DNA from: Bedellia somnulentella
Taxonomy: Eukaryota; Arthropoda; Insecta; Lepidoptera; Bedelliidae
Length of the DNA stretch: 64,000 bases
Reading direction: 5' to 3'
Assembly (NCBI GenBank): GCA_963576735.1
Contig: OY755183.1
Span: forward strand, 13,597,213 to 13,661,212
A program made the translations under genes and the position numbers. Positions 53,216 through 62,936 of the stretch are shown here, one piece after another. The stretch's first letter is position 1. The number at the start of each line of letters is the position of its first letter. The notes below the pieces were generated by a model. The model was not told where the DNA came from. It did not search any database and saw only the letters and a program-made list of their open reading frames with translations.

Positions 53216-53954
53216 GAAAACATATTGTGTTTTTAACTGCAACATTTACTCCTATCATTTTTTTATAACGTTTTTATAGTAATTGGCGGGTGAAGTGCCC
53301 AATCATAACTAAATGCCCGAAATCCTTTAACTTACCAGGCTGGTTATCTAAACCCAATCCTTAGAAAATCCAATAACTAATAGGAGTTTTTGATTAACAA
53401 TCTCTGACCTTTTGGATTATAGGTTTGAATACAAGTAGGCATAGAAGTAAATTTTAACTTTGATTTCAAAACCTCTGTATATAGGAAAAATTAAAAATCT
53501 CTGATTGCTAGTAAGAAATCAAAAATAAAATCTCTTGGTTAATCTGCAGTTTTACTGCGGTTTTTCTTAACGTTTCTTATATTACTTGGCAGACTTTCAA
53601 TATATCTTGACCTTTCGGGGATGCTGGTCAGTTTACTTTCATAAATTATTTTTAGATCTCTATTTTTTTACTTGCTTTATTTCTGAAGTTTTTAAACTGT
53701 GTAAAATAAACCAACGAGAGTAAGACTCGCAAATCTTAAATGCAATTGTGAATATACGTGTTCCTTGTAAAGCTAATCAGGAAGAGATCGCTTTAGTGAT
53801 AAGACAGATATTTGTATTTTTATTTATTAATGTTGTAGTAGTGTTGTAGGCTATTGGAGAAGGATTTCTCACGGACTAAAAGTATTCTATGTCCGTCTCC
53901 GTGCTCTAGGTTACCTGCACACATATTTTAGCCGAATCGGTTAAGCCACTCATA
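53216..53954. other. Intron
   Basis: Nothing recognised. Confidence 0.3.
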
Positions 53955-54150
53955 CATATATATACTCAAGGCCATAAATCCTAAAAAGGGGTAGCCAGAG
54001 CTTCATTCATTCGTTGATAGGTGACAAGATGGTAGAAATATGGTATTTTTGGTGATGGGTCCATCCACATCGCCCAAAAACCACTTCAAAAGCCCAATGT
54101 GTAGTGCCCTAAGGGGTAGTGACATTCTAATCTGGCACTACGCGGCAATT
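53955..54150 (-). repeat. SINE1 copy, internally deleted
   Basis: Keeps CCTAAAAAGGGGTAGCCAG, GACAAGATGGTAGAAATA and the CACTACGCGGC end. Confidence 0.7.
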
Positions 54151-55944
54151 TAAGAAATTCATTAGTTATAAATAGAGTAAGAAAAAATTTGATGTCTTGT
54201 ATTTTTGCTGTTGGGTTTCAAAAATATACTCATCACTCTTATATTTTTCCTTGTGTAAAAATATTGTCAAATAATAACATTATCGTCAAAGAGTTTACGT
54301 ACGAAGAAATTTCCACCAATCTCTACCTAAACACAGATTGCAGACGGATAAGATAAAAACGTATGACAATGTAATACATTATTTTTATGTTTGCACACTC
54401 ATTGCCAGAGCCTTGGAAGTGATTAGTCGTCGCGTGTCGTCTGAAAGCCTATATTACATACATTTGCAGATGTTTGCTTTCTCGGCAATGTTTGTTTGCG
54501 CTCGTGTTGACATATGCCTGAGGTTTGTTGACTTGCGGCCGTCGGCGCCGAATTTGGCCTGATTCTCGATAATCTGACTATGCCCGAGTGGTATCGGTCG
54601 ACCAACTTCCATATCGACGTCTTGGCTATCTGCAAACAGTGAGTGTTTGTGTGATAGATGATAGTCATAACTTTCTTTGCAAGGGATGTTTTATTTTTGT
54701 AGTGGAATCTAAACTGCAGTCCACAAATTTAAGCGGGGTATACGTCATTTTGGTTCATATATGATTGTAGTCTTTCATGCTGTAGACCTCTCTAGTTGAC
54801 CATGATTAACCTGTTAAGGGTAGGCTTTAAGCACCTCGCTGGTGTAAGAGCCTAAGTTGTGATGATCCTTGGACATGACATTTTTTAAATGCACAATACG
54901 AACAGATCTGAAAAAAAAAACTTTTGATTATTTATGATCGGATCCCACAAGTTGATATAAAATATTCGATTTAAATAAAATCCCTCAACATCGTAGAACA
55001 TGTAGTAAAATATTCAATTTCCTTGGTTCGTAAAACCCAAACATATCTAATGCGATTGCCGGGGAGTGATTCCGTGAGCGTACGCTTTTCCTACTTCGAG
55101 CCATTTTAAGAATTCGCTGAAAGGAATCGTGAGTGATAAAACAGTTGGAATGACTGCGGAATGCGGGACTCTTCATCGCTGCTGCATCGTTGGGCACCCC
55201 GCCAACCTAACGAGCAAATTATATCGCTTTATTGATTGAGATTTAAATTAATACCCTGCTTGTAAACTAGTTTACTCCAAAGATTTATCGTTGCCAATGA
55301 ACATTTTAAAGTTTCAAACTGCTGAAGTTAACACAAAGAAAATCAGTTGTACGTGACACGCCTTGATGGCGCCAACTACGATCAATACTATCAGAAAGTT
55401 TCAAAGGAAATATTGTCCGTTTGGTCAAACCATTTTATACTTGCACCCACGTTGTCGGCCTCACTGCAATTATCTGGTTTGATTTGTGAATTGTACCATT
55501 TTACAAGCCTTTGTAATATCGCCATGTCGCTCTTCATTTACGGACTCAAACCATTTATTGACTTATATATAAAAATCCTTTTCTCTACGGTTTCAAGTAA
55601 ATAGTAACCGTGCTTCACACGGGTTCGATATCATCTAAAGAACTTCTGCATAATTTTTAAATATAATCGCAAATCTCTTTAAATAAATTAGGACAAATTC
55701 TGTATGGATGTCTAATTAAATTAGCATACATAACTTCAAATTCTGATCCAATACAATTGAATCACAGCGGATGTTATTGAAGTAGTAAAATATGGTATCA
55801 AACAATGCTGGTGAATACGCCTGGCAGCATATTGGGAACGTTTGTTTGCAAATCTGCAAATCCGCTGTGAAACATTGTTGTCCTCTATTCACAATTATCT
55901 ATCGATTCCTCTTTGTATTCTTTATTTAGGCTATGACCTGCTTT
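54151..55944. other. Intron with a weak candidate first exon near 54400-54638
   Basis: GC-richer sequence at 54480-54638 ends AACA/GTGAGT. An ATG at 54580 would give MPEWYRSTNFHIDVLAICK in phase 2, which does not fit the exon at 57404. At best this is a non-coding leader exon. The rest is unremarkable. Confidence 0.25.
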
Positions 55945-56195
55945 TATATTTTAGTGCCGGCTTAGAATGTCACTACCCCTTTATACCCATGTATTTCGTA
56001 AGAGGTGCTGAGGGTATGGGGCTATTTTAATTTGTTTTAGGGCGATGCGGTTAGAACCCCATCTCCAACAATACTTTATTTCTACCATCTTGTCGACTAT
56101 CAACTTCCAAATGTGGCTGAGGAGCTTATAGCTCTGAAGCTCTGGCTACCCCTTTTTGGAATTTATGGCCGTGAGTATATATATATGTATATGAA
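55945..56195 (+). repeat. SINE1 copy, second subfamily
   Basis: TTAGTGCCGGCTTAGAATG to GGAATTTATGGCCGTGAG, followed by TATATATATATG. Confidence 0.8.
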
Positions 56196-57403
56196 ATTTG
56201 CAGTGGAGTTGTTTATTCTGAAATACTCCTCTAAAACATTATTTTTCGCTAAGAATTGAAGCTATTGTAAGCTCATAAAGTTTTATTAACCATCACCTTC
56301 TTAATTTTGAAGAGTTTCTCGCGTTTAATGTCCATAATTTGGATCATCCATCATTAATTTTCGGCAGTTACGTGGAGCTGTTGCTTTTTCAACCTGGTGT
56401 TATTCTTATTTTAATAAAATCTTCCTTTACGTTTGTATTTTCTTTACCAACATGTAATTTTTATCTACCTAATTAAATCTCATAATATTTCTTCAGCAAT
56501 AAGTTGATGACGATGAGTTTTATGTTATATTCATTCAGTATCGACCCCTAAGCGATACGATTGTACATCGTCACTTAGTTCGATTCTAACTTACAGCTTA
56601 CGAACAGGGATAATACCGTGAGAAATTACACATGTTGGAAATGGATTTTTCGGATAATTGAGGGCGATTTAACCGTTCTATGTGAGGGTTGGGAGGTTAA
56701 ACTTGGAAACTATAATGTTTCAAGTTTTATCAAATATCCGATATTTTATAGTTGTTCTTACTTGTACATCATAGCTAGTACGAGCGACCTTTTAACTTGA
56801 TATCGCGTGGTATAAAGCAGCCATCTCTTTTTCACTTACTTAGTATCGTATACTGTCGTCTCGTTCTAACTAATATCATGACGATAAAATAGCTCTAGTA
56901 CTAGGCCTCTTGGAATTGCTAGAAAACCTATTTCCGTTTATATTTATTCGAGCATTACACTAGTGTATAATAGTTGCTTGTAATTTCGGCTCAAGTGGCG
57001 TGACTTGGGGCTATAAATCCAGAAGTTTAATTACTTAAAGCCATCACCTGTTGAACTTGTTCATTTCGGGTAGGTTAATTGTTTAATTACAGATTTCCTT
57101 TGTGTTTCAGTGTGTTTTCAACGTTACTAGAATTTGGGATATACATGAATTAAAACATGGCTATGTTACAGGCAGTATGTCAAGTTAAAACGAAATCTAC
57201 TATATTTAATGGCTTTTTGGGATATCCTACTCGATGATTTACTTTAGTATCTGTGAAAACTACGAAATTAAATTACATAATTATCATTCAAATTAAAATT
57301 TATCCTCACAGTAGCATGCTGATCTGAATGAACGGCTTCGCCCGTCTACCTATTTGATTGGATGATCTTAACACCAGCAATAAACTATTTCTATTGTCCA
57401 CAG
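56196..57403. other. Intron
   Basis: Nothing recognised. Confidence 0.35.
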
Positions 57404-57490
57404 GCGTGACTATGCGGGAAAAGAGGGGAGGCGCTATGAGTAAAATGCAAAAGCTCAGAAAGCGCCTATCCCTCAGCTTCGGCAGATTAT
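57404..57490 (+). CDS. Common exon of a PFTAIRE/PCTAIRE kinase-like gene
   Basis: An exon of 87 nt lies between TTGTCCACAG and a strong GTAAGTATC donor. It is open in the frame VTMREKRGGAMSKMQKLRKR LSLSFGRL, needing one base from upstream (phase 1) and leaving one base downstream. The KLRKRLSLSFGRL segment resembles the basic Arg/Ser N terminus of CDK14/PFTAIRE kinases (M-K-K-L-R-x-x-L-S-x-S-F-x-R) and, less closely, CDK16/17. In Drosophila the family member is Eip63E. These cyclin-dependent-kinase relatives bind cyclin Y at the membrane. The catalytic exons are not in the window. The family call rests on about 15 residues; internal ATGs at 57412 and 57436 could start shorter isoforms. Confidence 0.5.
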
Positions 57491-57580
57491 GTAAGTATCT
57501 CAATATCATTTTTATTCTGATAAGGTACTATCACATCATCGCCCACCGCTCCGCACTAACTATGGTTAAATGGCAACTAA

Positions 57581-57718
57581 CGCCCGATTTCTGAATTGAG
57601 TATTCAAGCTGAGAACGACTTGAGTATCGTTTTGTCTCATTCAGTTGTTAAGATTTCAATGCGACAGACCGATACTTAAGTTGCTCTCAGCTGGAATACT
57701 CAATTCATAAATCGGGCG
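57581..57718. mobile_element. 138-bp MITE with TAA target duplication
   Basis: Ends CGCCCGATTTCTGAATTGAG and, inverted, CTCAATTCATAAATCGGGCG. The arms are about 50 bp. TAA occurs on both sides (57578-57580, 57719-57721), which fits PIF/Harbinger-type insertion. It lies 90 bp past the donor of the kinase-like exon. Confidence 0.8.
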
Positions 57719-57914
57719 TAAGACTTCCAAAGTATTGAGAGCTGTCTGCGATCGTATTCATATCACAATTGCTATGTTAATTAATATAGTGTGCTAGGTT
57801 TTTTAGGATGTTTTTAATAAATTGAAAAGAGAATGTTAATTAGCCATCTATAAATTCGTTGACCTTGCTAAGTCCGTTGTGTGTTAATAAATTTATAAAC
57901 AGTCACAATACAAG

Positions 57915-58050
57915 CCGTTTAGTGTCAAGCACTAGCTAATTAAGTTGTTGTTGGGTGATGCAGATAGCAATTCACCATTGTTCATTATTTAACCTCTTAT
58001 ACCCCAAGAAAATTCCAAATCTCTGACTACCCCATTTGGGGTAATATTCG
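57915..58050 (+). repeat. SINE1 relic
   Basis: TTGGGTGATGCAG, TCACCATTGTTCATTATTTAAC and CTGACTACCCCATTTGGGGTAAT keep the order of SINE1. Heavily decayed. Confidence 0.45.
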
Positions 58051-58651
58051 TTATAAATGCTAGAAACAATACTATAATTCCGCATTAATTCATCATGTAT
58101 GATTTCATTGTTCCTTTATTTAATAATCAGGAAGCTTAAAAAGGCGTTAAGAAACTAAGCCAACCATAAACCAACACAAAGCCGTTGCTTATATCAAGTA
58201 TTATTACATCTTCATATCTCCGTTGCATTCCGTATCAGTACGAGACTGGTTTGCAGTTAGCTCGCATGCAGACGTCAGCATAGATATATGCAAATACATG
58301 CTGTATAAGATGTATCACCCACCGGGATCCAGATTAGTGTATCGGGTGGTTCTTAAACCTACTTACGTTTGGATTAGTGTGTTGAAATAATGTTACTATA
58401 CTTTATACGGGTACGGAAATCAACTCGTTTTGTATACATATGTGGAAACAGCAAAGATATACTGGCCAGTACACCCTGCTGTGTACCAACTTATAATTTG
58501 TATCTATGCTTAACTCGAAAAACATTTACACTCCGCGATGTAGGAATATGAGTGAGACGCTGCTATGTGCGTTTGAGTCCGCAGTAGTGTGCGCTCTAAC
58601 ATGACTCCCACACATAAATAACACAAAAAAACAAAATCAAACTTTTTTTTC
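58051..58651. other. Non-coding
   Basis: Nothing recognised. Confidence 0.35.
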
Positions 58652-60676
58652 GTTGCATGAATTTTTTCTACTGTTGTTTACTCATTTGGGTGCGCTGATT
58701 TCAAATCTACCCTCGGATTTTTTGTAGCAGCTCTAGTTAGTGAGATACAGGTACCGTCTCGAATTTACATAAGTAGTCGGTAGTTTCTATCAACAGCGGT
58801 GTAACTTAAGTAGTTCCTCTATAAATTTCATTATGTCTTCCTCAAGAAGGACGTGTTTAAATAATCCTGATTGTTTTTGTGTTATTTGTGGACAATATAT
58901 GTTCCAAAAATTTCGTTTAAATGTGTCGGACTTTGTGAAAAAGGCATACTTCGACTACTTTGGGTTCCCGTTGCCGTCAAACGCTAAACCTTGGATACCA
59001 AGTTTGGCATGTAAAAGTTGTGTTGAATCTTTACGACTGTGGGCAAACAAAAAAAGACCCACTTTTAAGTACAAAGCTCCTATGATTTGGCGTGAACCAT
59101 CCAACCATCATGACGACTGTTATTTCTGTGTAACGAAAATCATAGGAATAAACCATAAAAATTGCTCTAAGTGGATATATCCAAACTTAAAATCTGTCAT
59201 AAGACCAGTCTTGAGTATTAGTGACACATCAACACCACAGCAGCCATCTACATCTTCGGAAAATCCATACCAGTGCAGCGGACAAACCGAAAATGACGGC
59301 AGTGGTAGCGACAGTGATTTTGATTGCTACGGTAGTCCCCGACCACTAAATCAAGATGATCTAAATGACTTGATCAGGGACCTTGGACTCTCTAAAACGG
59401 CGTCAGAAATTTTAGCTTCCCGATTGAAAGAAAGAAATTTGTTGACCAGAGAAACGAAGATATCGTACTACCGTAACAGGGAAAAGGATTTACTTCCTTT
59501 CTTTACCAAAAAAGATAATTTTGTGTTTTGTACTGATATTCCGGGCCTAATGACTGCAATGGGATTAAAAGAGTATAATCCAAATCAGTGGCGGTTGTTC
59601 ATTGATTCGTCAAAACGAAGTTTGAAATGTGTACTTTTACATAATGGTAACAAACTTGGTTCCTTGCCTATTGCTCATTCTACAAAGGCTAAAGAAGAAT
59701 ATCCTACAATATCTTTAGTTCTCGACAAAATCAAGTACAAGGAACATAACTGGGTTGTATGTGTTGATTTGAAAATGGTAAATTTTCTCCTGGGCCAACA
59801 AAGTGGCTACACAAAATATCCCTGTTTCCTATGCTTATGGGACAGCCGAGCTAAAGCTGAGCACTGGACAAAAAGAGACTGGCCCTCCAGGGAGGCTTTG
59901 GTTCCCGGTAAGCAAAATGTAATTAATGCTCCACTAGTATCCAGAGACCGAATTATATTGCCTCCTTTGCATATAAAACTGGGGTTGATGAAACAGTTTG
60001 TAAAAGGTCTTAACAAAGATGGCGAATGTTTCAAATACATTGTAAAAGTGTTTCCAAAATTGAGTAGTGAGAAAATCAAAGGTGGTATTTTCGATGGCCC
60101 ACAAATCAGGAAGTTGATAGATGACAAAAATTTTAACAACTATATGACAGCTGTCGAGAAATGTGCATGGGAAGAGTTTGTTTGGGTAGTGAGAAATTTT
60201 TTGGGCAATAGGAAGTCTGACGGCTACATTCAGCACGTTGAACAGTTGCTGATACACTTCCAGCGGCTTGGATGCAACATGAGTATTAAGCTTCACTACC
60301 TTCACAGCCATCTAGACTATTTTCCTGAAAATCTAGGTGACCTAAGCGAGGAACAAGGAGAGCGCTTTCACCAGGATATTCGCACTATGGAGGAGAGGTA
60401 TCAGGGGTACTGGAATGAACATATGATGGCAGATTATTGTTGGAGCATTCAAAATAGTACTCATAATACATCTCACTCTAGAAAGTCCAAAAAAAGGAAA
60501 TTTTATTCAGAATAAATATATTTCATAATTTTTTTAAACTTAAACTATGTGCATTTTCAATGAAAAACCCTGTCACTTCGTAACTCCAAAACTAGAGCTG
60601 CTACATAAAAACGGCATATATTTTTGAAATCAGCGTGGAAAAACTGTAACTGTAATGTAAAAAAATCTCATGCAAC
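58652..60676 (+). mobile_element. DNA transposon with long imperfect inverted repeats, intact ORF
   Basis: The left end GTTGCATGAATTTTTTCTAC…GCGCTGATTTCAAA…GTAGCAGCTCTAGTT (58652-58737) returns inverted at the right end (60590-60676) with GCTGATTTCAAA and GTAGCAGCTCTAGTT conserved. The arms are about 90-110 bp and 70-75% identical. No target duplication was found. One complete ORF occupies the interior. Confidence 0.7.
58833..60515 (+). CDS. Transposase-like protein of an uncharacterised animal family, 560 aa, intact
   Basis: A single exon without stops. The N-terminal 110 residues carry paired cysteines (CFCVICGQ, ACKSCVESLRLW, DDCYFC), suggesting a zinc-binding DNA-binding region. A serine/Asp-rich linker follows (about 125-170), then LGLSKTASEILASRLKERNLL. 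A conserved core follows: FIDSSKRSLKCVLLHNGN, WVVCVDLKMVNFLLGQQSGY, YPCFLCLWDSRAKAEHW, LPPLHIKLGLMKQFVK, LHYLHSHLDYF, and DLSEEQGERFHQDIRTMEER. The tail is basic. I recognise this core from many unnamed single-exon proteins of insects, cnidarians and other animals, usually multicopy. Asp and Glu in the FID, CVD and SEEQGER motifs could form a DDE-type active site, which is inference. It may still be active, or may be kept by the host. Confidence 0.75.
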   Translation: MSSSRRTCLNNPDCFCVICGQYMFQKFRLNVSDFVKKAYFDYFGFPLPSNAKPWIPSLACKSCVESLRLWANKKRPTFKYKAPMIWREPSNHHDDCYFCVTKIIGINHKNCSKWIYPNLKSVIRPVLSISDTSTPQQPSTSSENPYQCSGQTENDGSGSDSDFDCYGSPRPLNQDDLNDLIRDLGLSKTASEILASRLKERNLLTRETKISYYRNREKDLLPFFTKKDNFVFCTDIPGLMTAMGLKEYNPNQWRLFIDSSKRSLKCVLLHNGNKLGSLPIAHSTKAKEEYPTISLVLDKIKYKEHNWVVCVDLKMVNFLLGQQSGYTKYPCFLCLWDSRAKAEHWTKRDWPSREALVPGKQNVINAPLVSRDRIILPPLHIKLGLMKQFVKGLNKDGECFKYIVKVFPKLSSEKIKGGIFDGPQIRKLIDDKNFNNYMTAVEKCAWEEFVWVVRNFLGNRKSDGYIQHVEQLLIHFQRLGCNMSIKLHYLHSHLDYFPENLGDLSEEQGERFHQDIRTMEERYQGYWNEHMMADYCWSIQNSTHNTSHSRKSKKRKFYSE

Positions 60677-60714
60677 AGACATGCTGTTTTCCAGTGTAAT
60701 GTACGGGCATTTAC

Positions 60715-60940
60715 TCATATATATAAATCACAAAAATGGGTAGACAGAGCTTCAGAAATCCTAAGCCAGTTTTGGATGTTGTGTCGCGTCGGGGAAAATA
60801 ATGCAGAGAGCTCCCATTCACATCACACATAAAATACTTAATCAACTCCGAATCCCGGAGTTGTCTTTTACGGTATCGTATATGTAGGAAGAAATTGATT
60901 ATTGCTATTCTAATCTAAACCAACACCATACTGCATGTGA
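60715..60940 (-). repeat. SINE1 copy, strongly diverged
   Basis: ATATATAAATCACAAAAATGGGTAG, CAGAGCTTCAGAAAT and GAAGAAATTGATTATTGCTATTCTAA keep the order. Confidence 0.5.
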
Positions 60941-61303
60941 ATATTGACTGTTTTATGCTTCTGTTAATGAGTAACTTTTACATACTGGTATCTTTGGCGT
61001 CTCAGTACCAGACTGTTATGTAAAGACTCATTCCCACAATTATTGGAACTAGAATGGTATATGACAGGGTTGATATGATTTAAATCACTTGATTTAAATC
61101 ACTGATTTAAATCGCGATTAAAATCAAGTGATTTTTTTATAAAAATCTATGATTAAAATCAATACTTTTTTATTGCGACCAAATCAGGCAAAATGTGTCA
61201 AGGGACTTTCCCCGCAAAAACTACGGCACGCACACATGTGTACAATGCAGTTTTGTTTACCTACACCGTTCGGGGATTCCCCAAAAATGTTCGTTTCGTT
61301 CGT

Positions 61304-61915
61304 TTAAGCCCCTATTACACCACACGATATGAAGTGCCCTGCATGCAGGGTGGGCGTGAACCCTAGTTAGTACGGCGCTTATTACACTACTCTGAAAATC
61401 GGGCCCTAACTCAGTTTAAACGCAAATTTCGAAAGAGTTGAACGTATTATCGTATTTATTAGATCATGCCGTCGTCACTATCGAAACGTCAAAAAGTTGC
61501 TAACATGCGAGCTGTTGCTTCAGCTCGCATGTTTTTATTCATGTACTCTTTATGCTCCTTTTGCCATTAATACGGCATGTCTTTATACATGTCTAACATG
61601 CACAATAAAACTTCCTTTTCCTTGGTGAACGTCATGGTATTACAAAATGGTGGCGCAAGGCGACGGGACAAACAGTCGCTACGCGGTATACCTACACTCA
61701 CGACCACTCTTCGCGCTAGTCGCGCGGCAACTGAGCTCCCTAATCGCTCTAAATGTTATTACATTACCCGATCGGCAGAGCACTTAGGTAGCTAGGCACA
61801 TCGGGACGACCCGATCGCCCTAAATCGGGACACTTACTCCCTAAATCTTATTACACCACTCTTAGTCAGGGTAAGGGTCCCTTGAAATTGGGTAGTCTAA
61901 TAGGGGCTTTAGAAT
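61304..61915. mobile_element. MITE nested in the hAT 5' region
   Basis: AAGCCCCTATTACAC at the left and its inverse, TAATAGGGGCTT, at the right, with TTTAA/TTTAG outside. ATTACACCACT-type motifs recur inside. No coding capacity. Confidence 0.6.
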
Positions 61916-61959
61916 TCGCCGGTCGGTCATTCGTGATTTATTAGTGAAAGTGAAACAAG

Positions 61960-62173
61960 ATGTCTGGACGAAAAAAAGATGCTGTGTGGGCTAATTTTAA
62001 AGAAAAGAGGTCCGCTAGCGGCAAGTTTAACAAAGCGGTGTGTAAACGTTGTGAGAAGGAATTAATGGGCATTGTAGCGAGAATGAAAAAACATTTAGAA
62101 ACATGTGTGAGAGAAATCGATCGTAATCGTAACATAGACGCAGATGACGACGGCGGTAATGCCTCGAGTGCAG
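61960..62173 (+). CDS. hAT transposase exon 1: BED zinc finger
   Basis: ATG at 61960 opens MSGRKKDAVWANFKEKR, then VCKRCEKEL and MKKHLETC: the W-x-F, C-x2-C and H-x4-C pattern of a BED zinc finger, which binds the transposon ends. The exon ends GCAG/GTAACT in phase 1, and the next exon (62937) continues in frame. Confidence 0.82.
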
Positions 62174-62519
62174 GTAACTTACTATCTTTATATCTTATAC
62201 CTTATTTCTGACCAACTTCCAAAAAGGAGGAGGTATGTGAAGTGCTTACTTGGGTCTCAATATTTGTCGGTGTAAAATGGATGGTTTACTTTATGCAAAT
62301 AAATAAATACAAATACAAATGTTAGGTACTCCATATCTCCCTCAAATCTCAACCGATTTCGAAAATTTATTCGTAGGATAGGCTTTAGCGTATAGTTGGT
62401 CCCAAAAATATTTGGTGAGGATCCGATGGAGGATTTCGGAGATATCGATGTAAACTCTCAAACTGCTTACATCAAATCACTTTGAAGTCCGTCTCCTAGT
62501 TTTTTTAAAACGTTAACAT

Positions 62520-62750
62520 AATAAACATAAATGTTCACGCCGTTTTATCCTCGAAGGGGTTGGCAGAGGTACCAATACTCCTGAACTCACATGGCAAGCG
62601 CCATCTAGTTTCCAGAGAAGGTACCCACGTTTTGCTTAGACAGTGTACTCACGTGATAGGGGGCAGGCCTATCGCCGTTTTGTACGAATACACTGTCACG
62701 TGACTAAGTACAACTCAGCCATGTGGGTTTCCTCACGATGTTTGTTAAAA
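62520..62750 (-). repeat. SINE2 copy
   Basis: Matches 49265-49500 in reverse (CACGCCGTTTTATCCTCGAAGG, GGTACCCACGTTTTGC, TACAACTCAGCCATGTGGG). Confidence 0.85.
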
Positions 62751-62809
62751 CGTAATTATTCATTAACATCCTGTTCAGATAGGTGCGGTATCCCCGATGT
62801 TATCATCAT

Positions 62810-62905
62810 CGTTTCAGCCCTTAGAAGTCTACTGCTGAACATAGGCCTCCCCAAAGTCTTCCATTCCATTCTACTATTCGCGGGCTGCGTCCAGCAGCAA
62901 TGTAA
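62810..62905. repeat. Insect interspersed repeat fragment
   Basis: TAGAAGTCTACTGCTGAACATAGGCCTCCCC and GGCTGCGTCCAGC follow the order of a repeat I know from many insect genomes. The class is not certain. Confidence 0.5.
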
Positions 62906-62936
62906 TGATATTATATCGTTTTTTTACTTGTTTTAG

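Larger units (their letters stand above)
62174..62936 (+). other. hAT intron carrying SINE2 and another repeat
   Basis: GTAACT to TTGTTTTAG. It contains SINE2 (62520-62750, minus) and at 62810-62905 a widespread insect repeat with CTACTGCTGAACATAGGCC. The unspliced intron would stop translation. Confidence 0.7.

Noticed and set aside
55347..55604. 85-residue plus-strand frame
   Set aside because: No splice borders, domain or composition that supports it as an exon.
59807..60311. Minus-strand frames of 110 and 125 residues
   Set aside because: Shadows of the intact 560-residue transposase-like gene.
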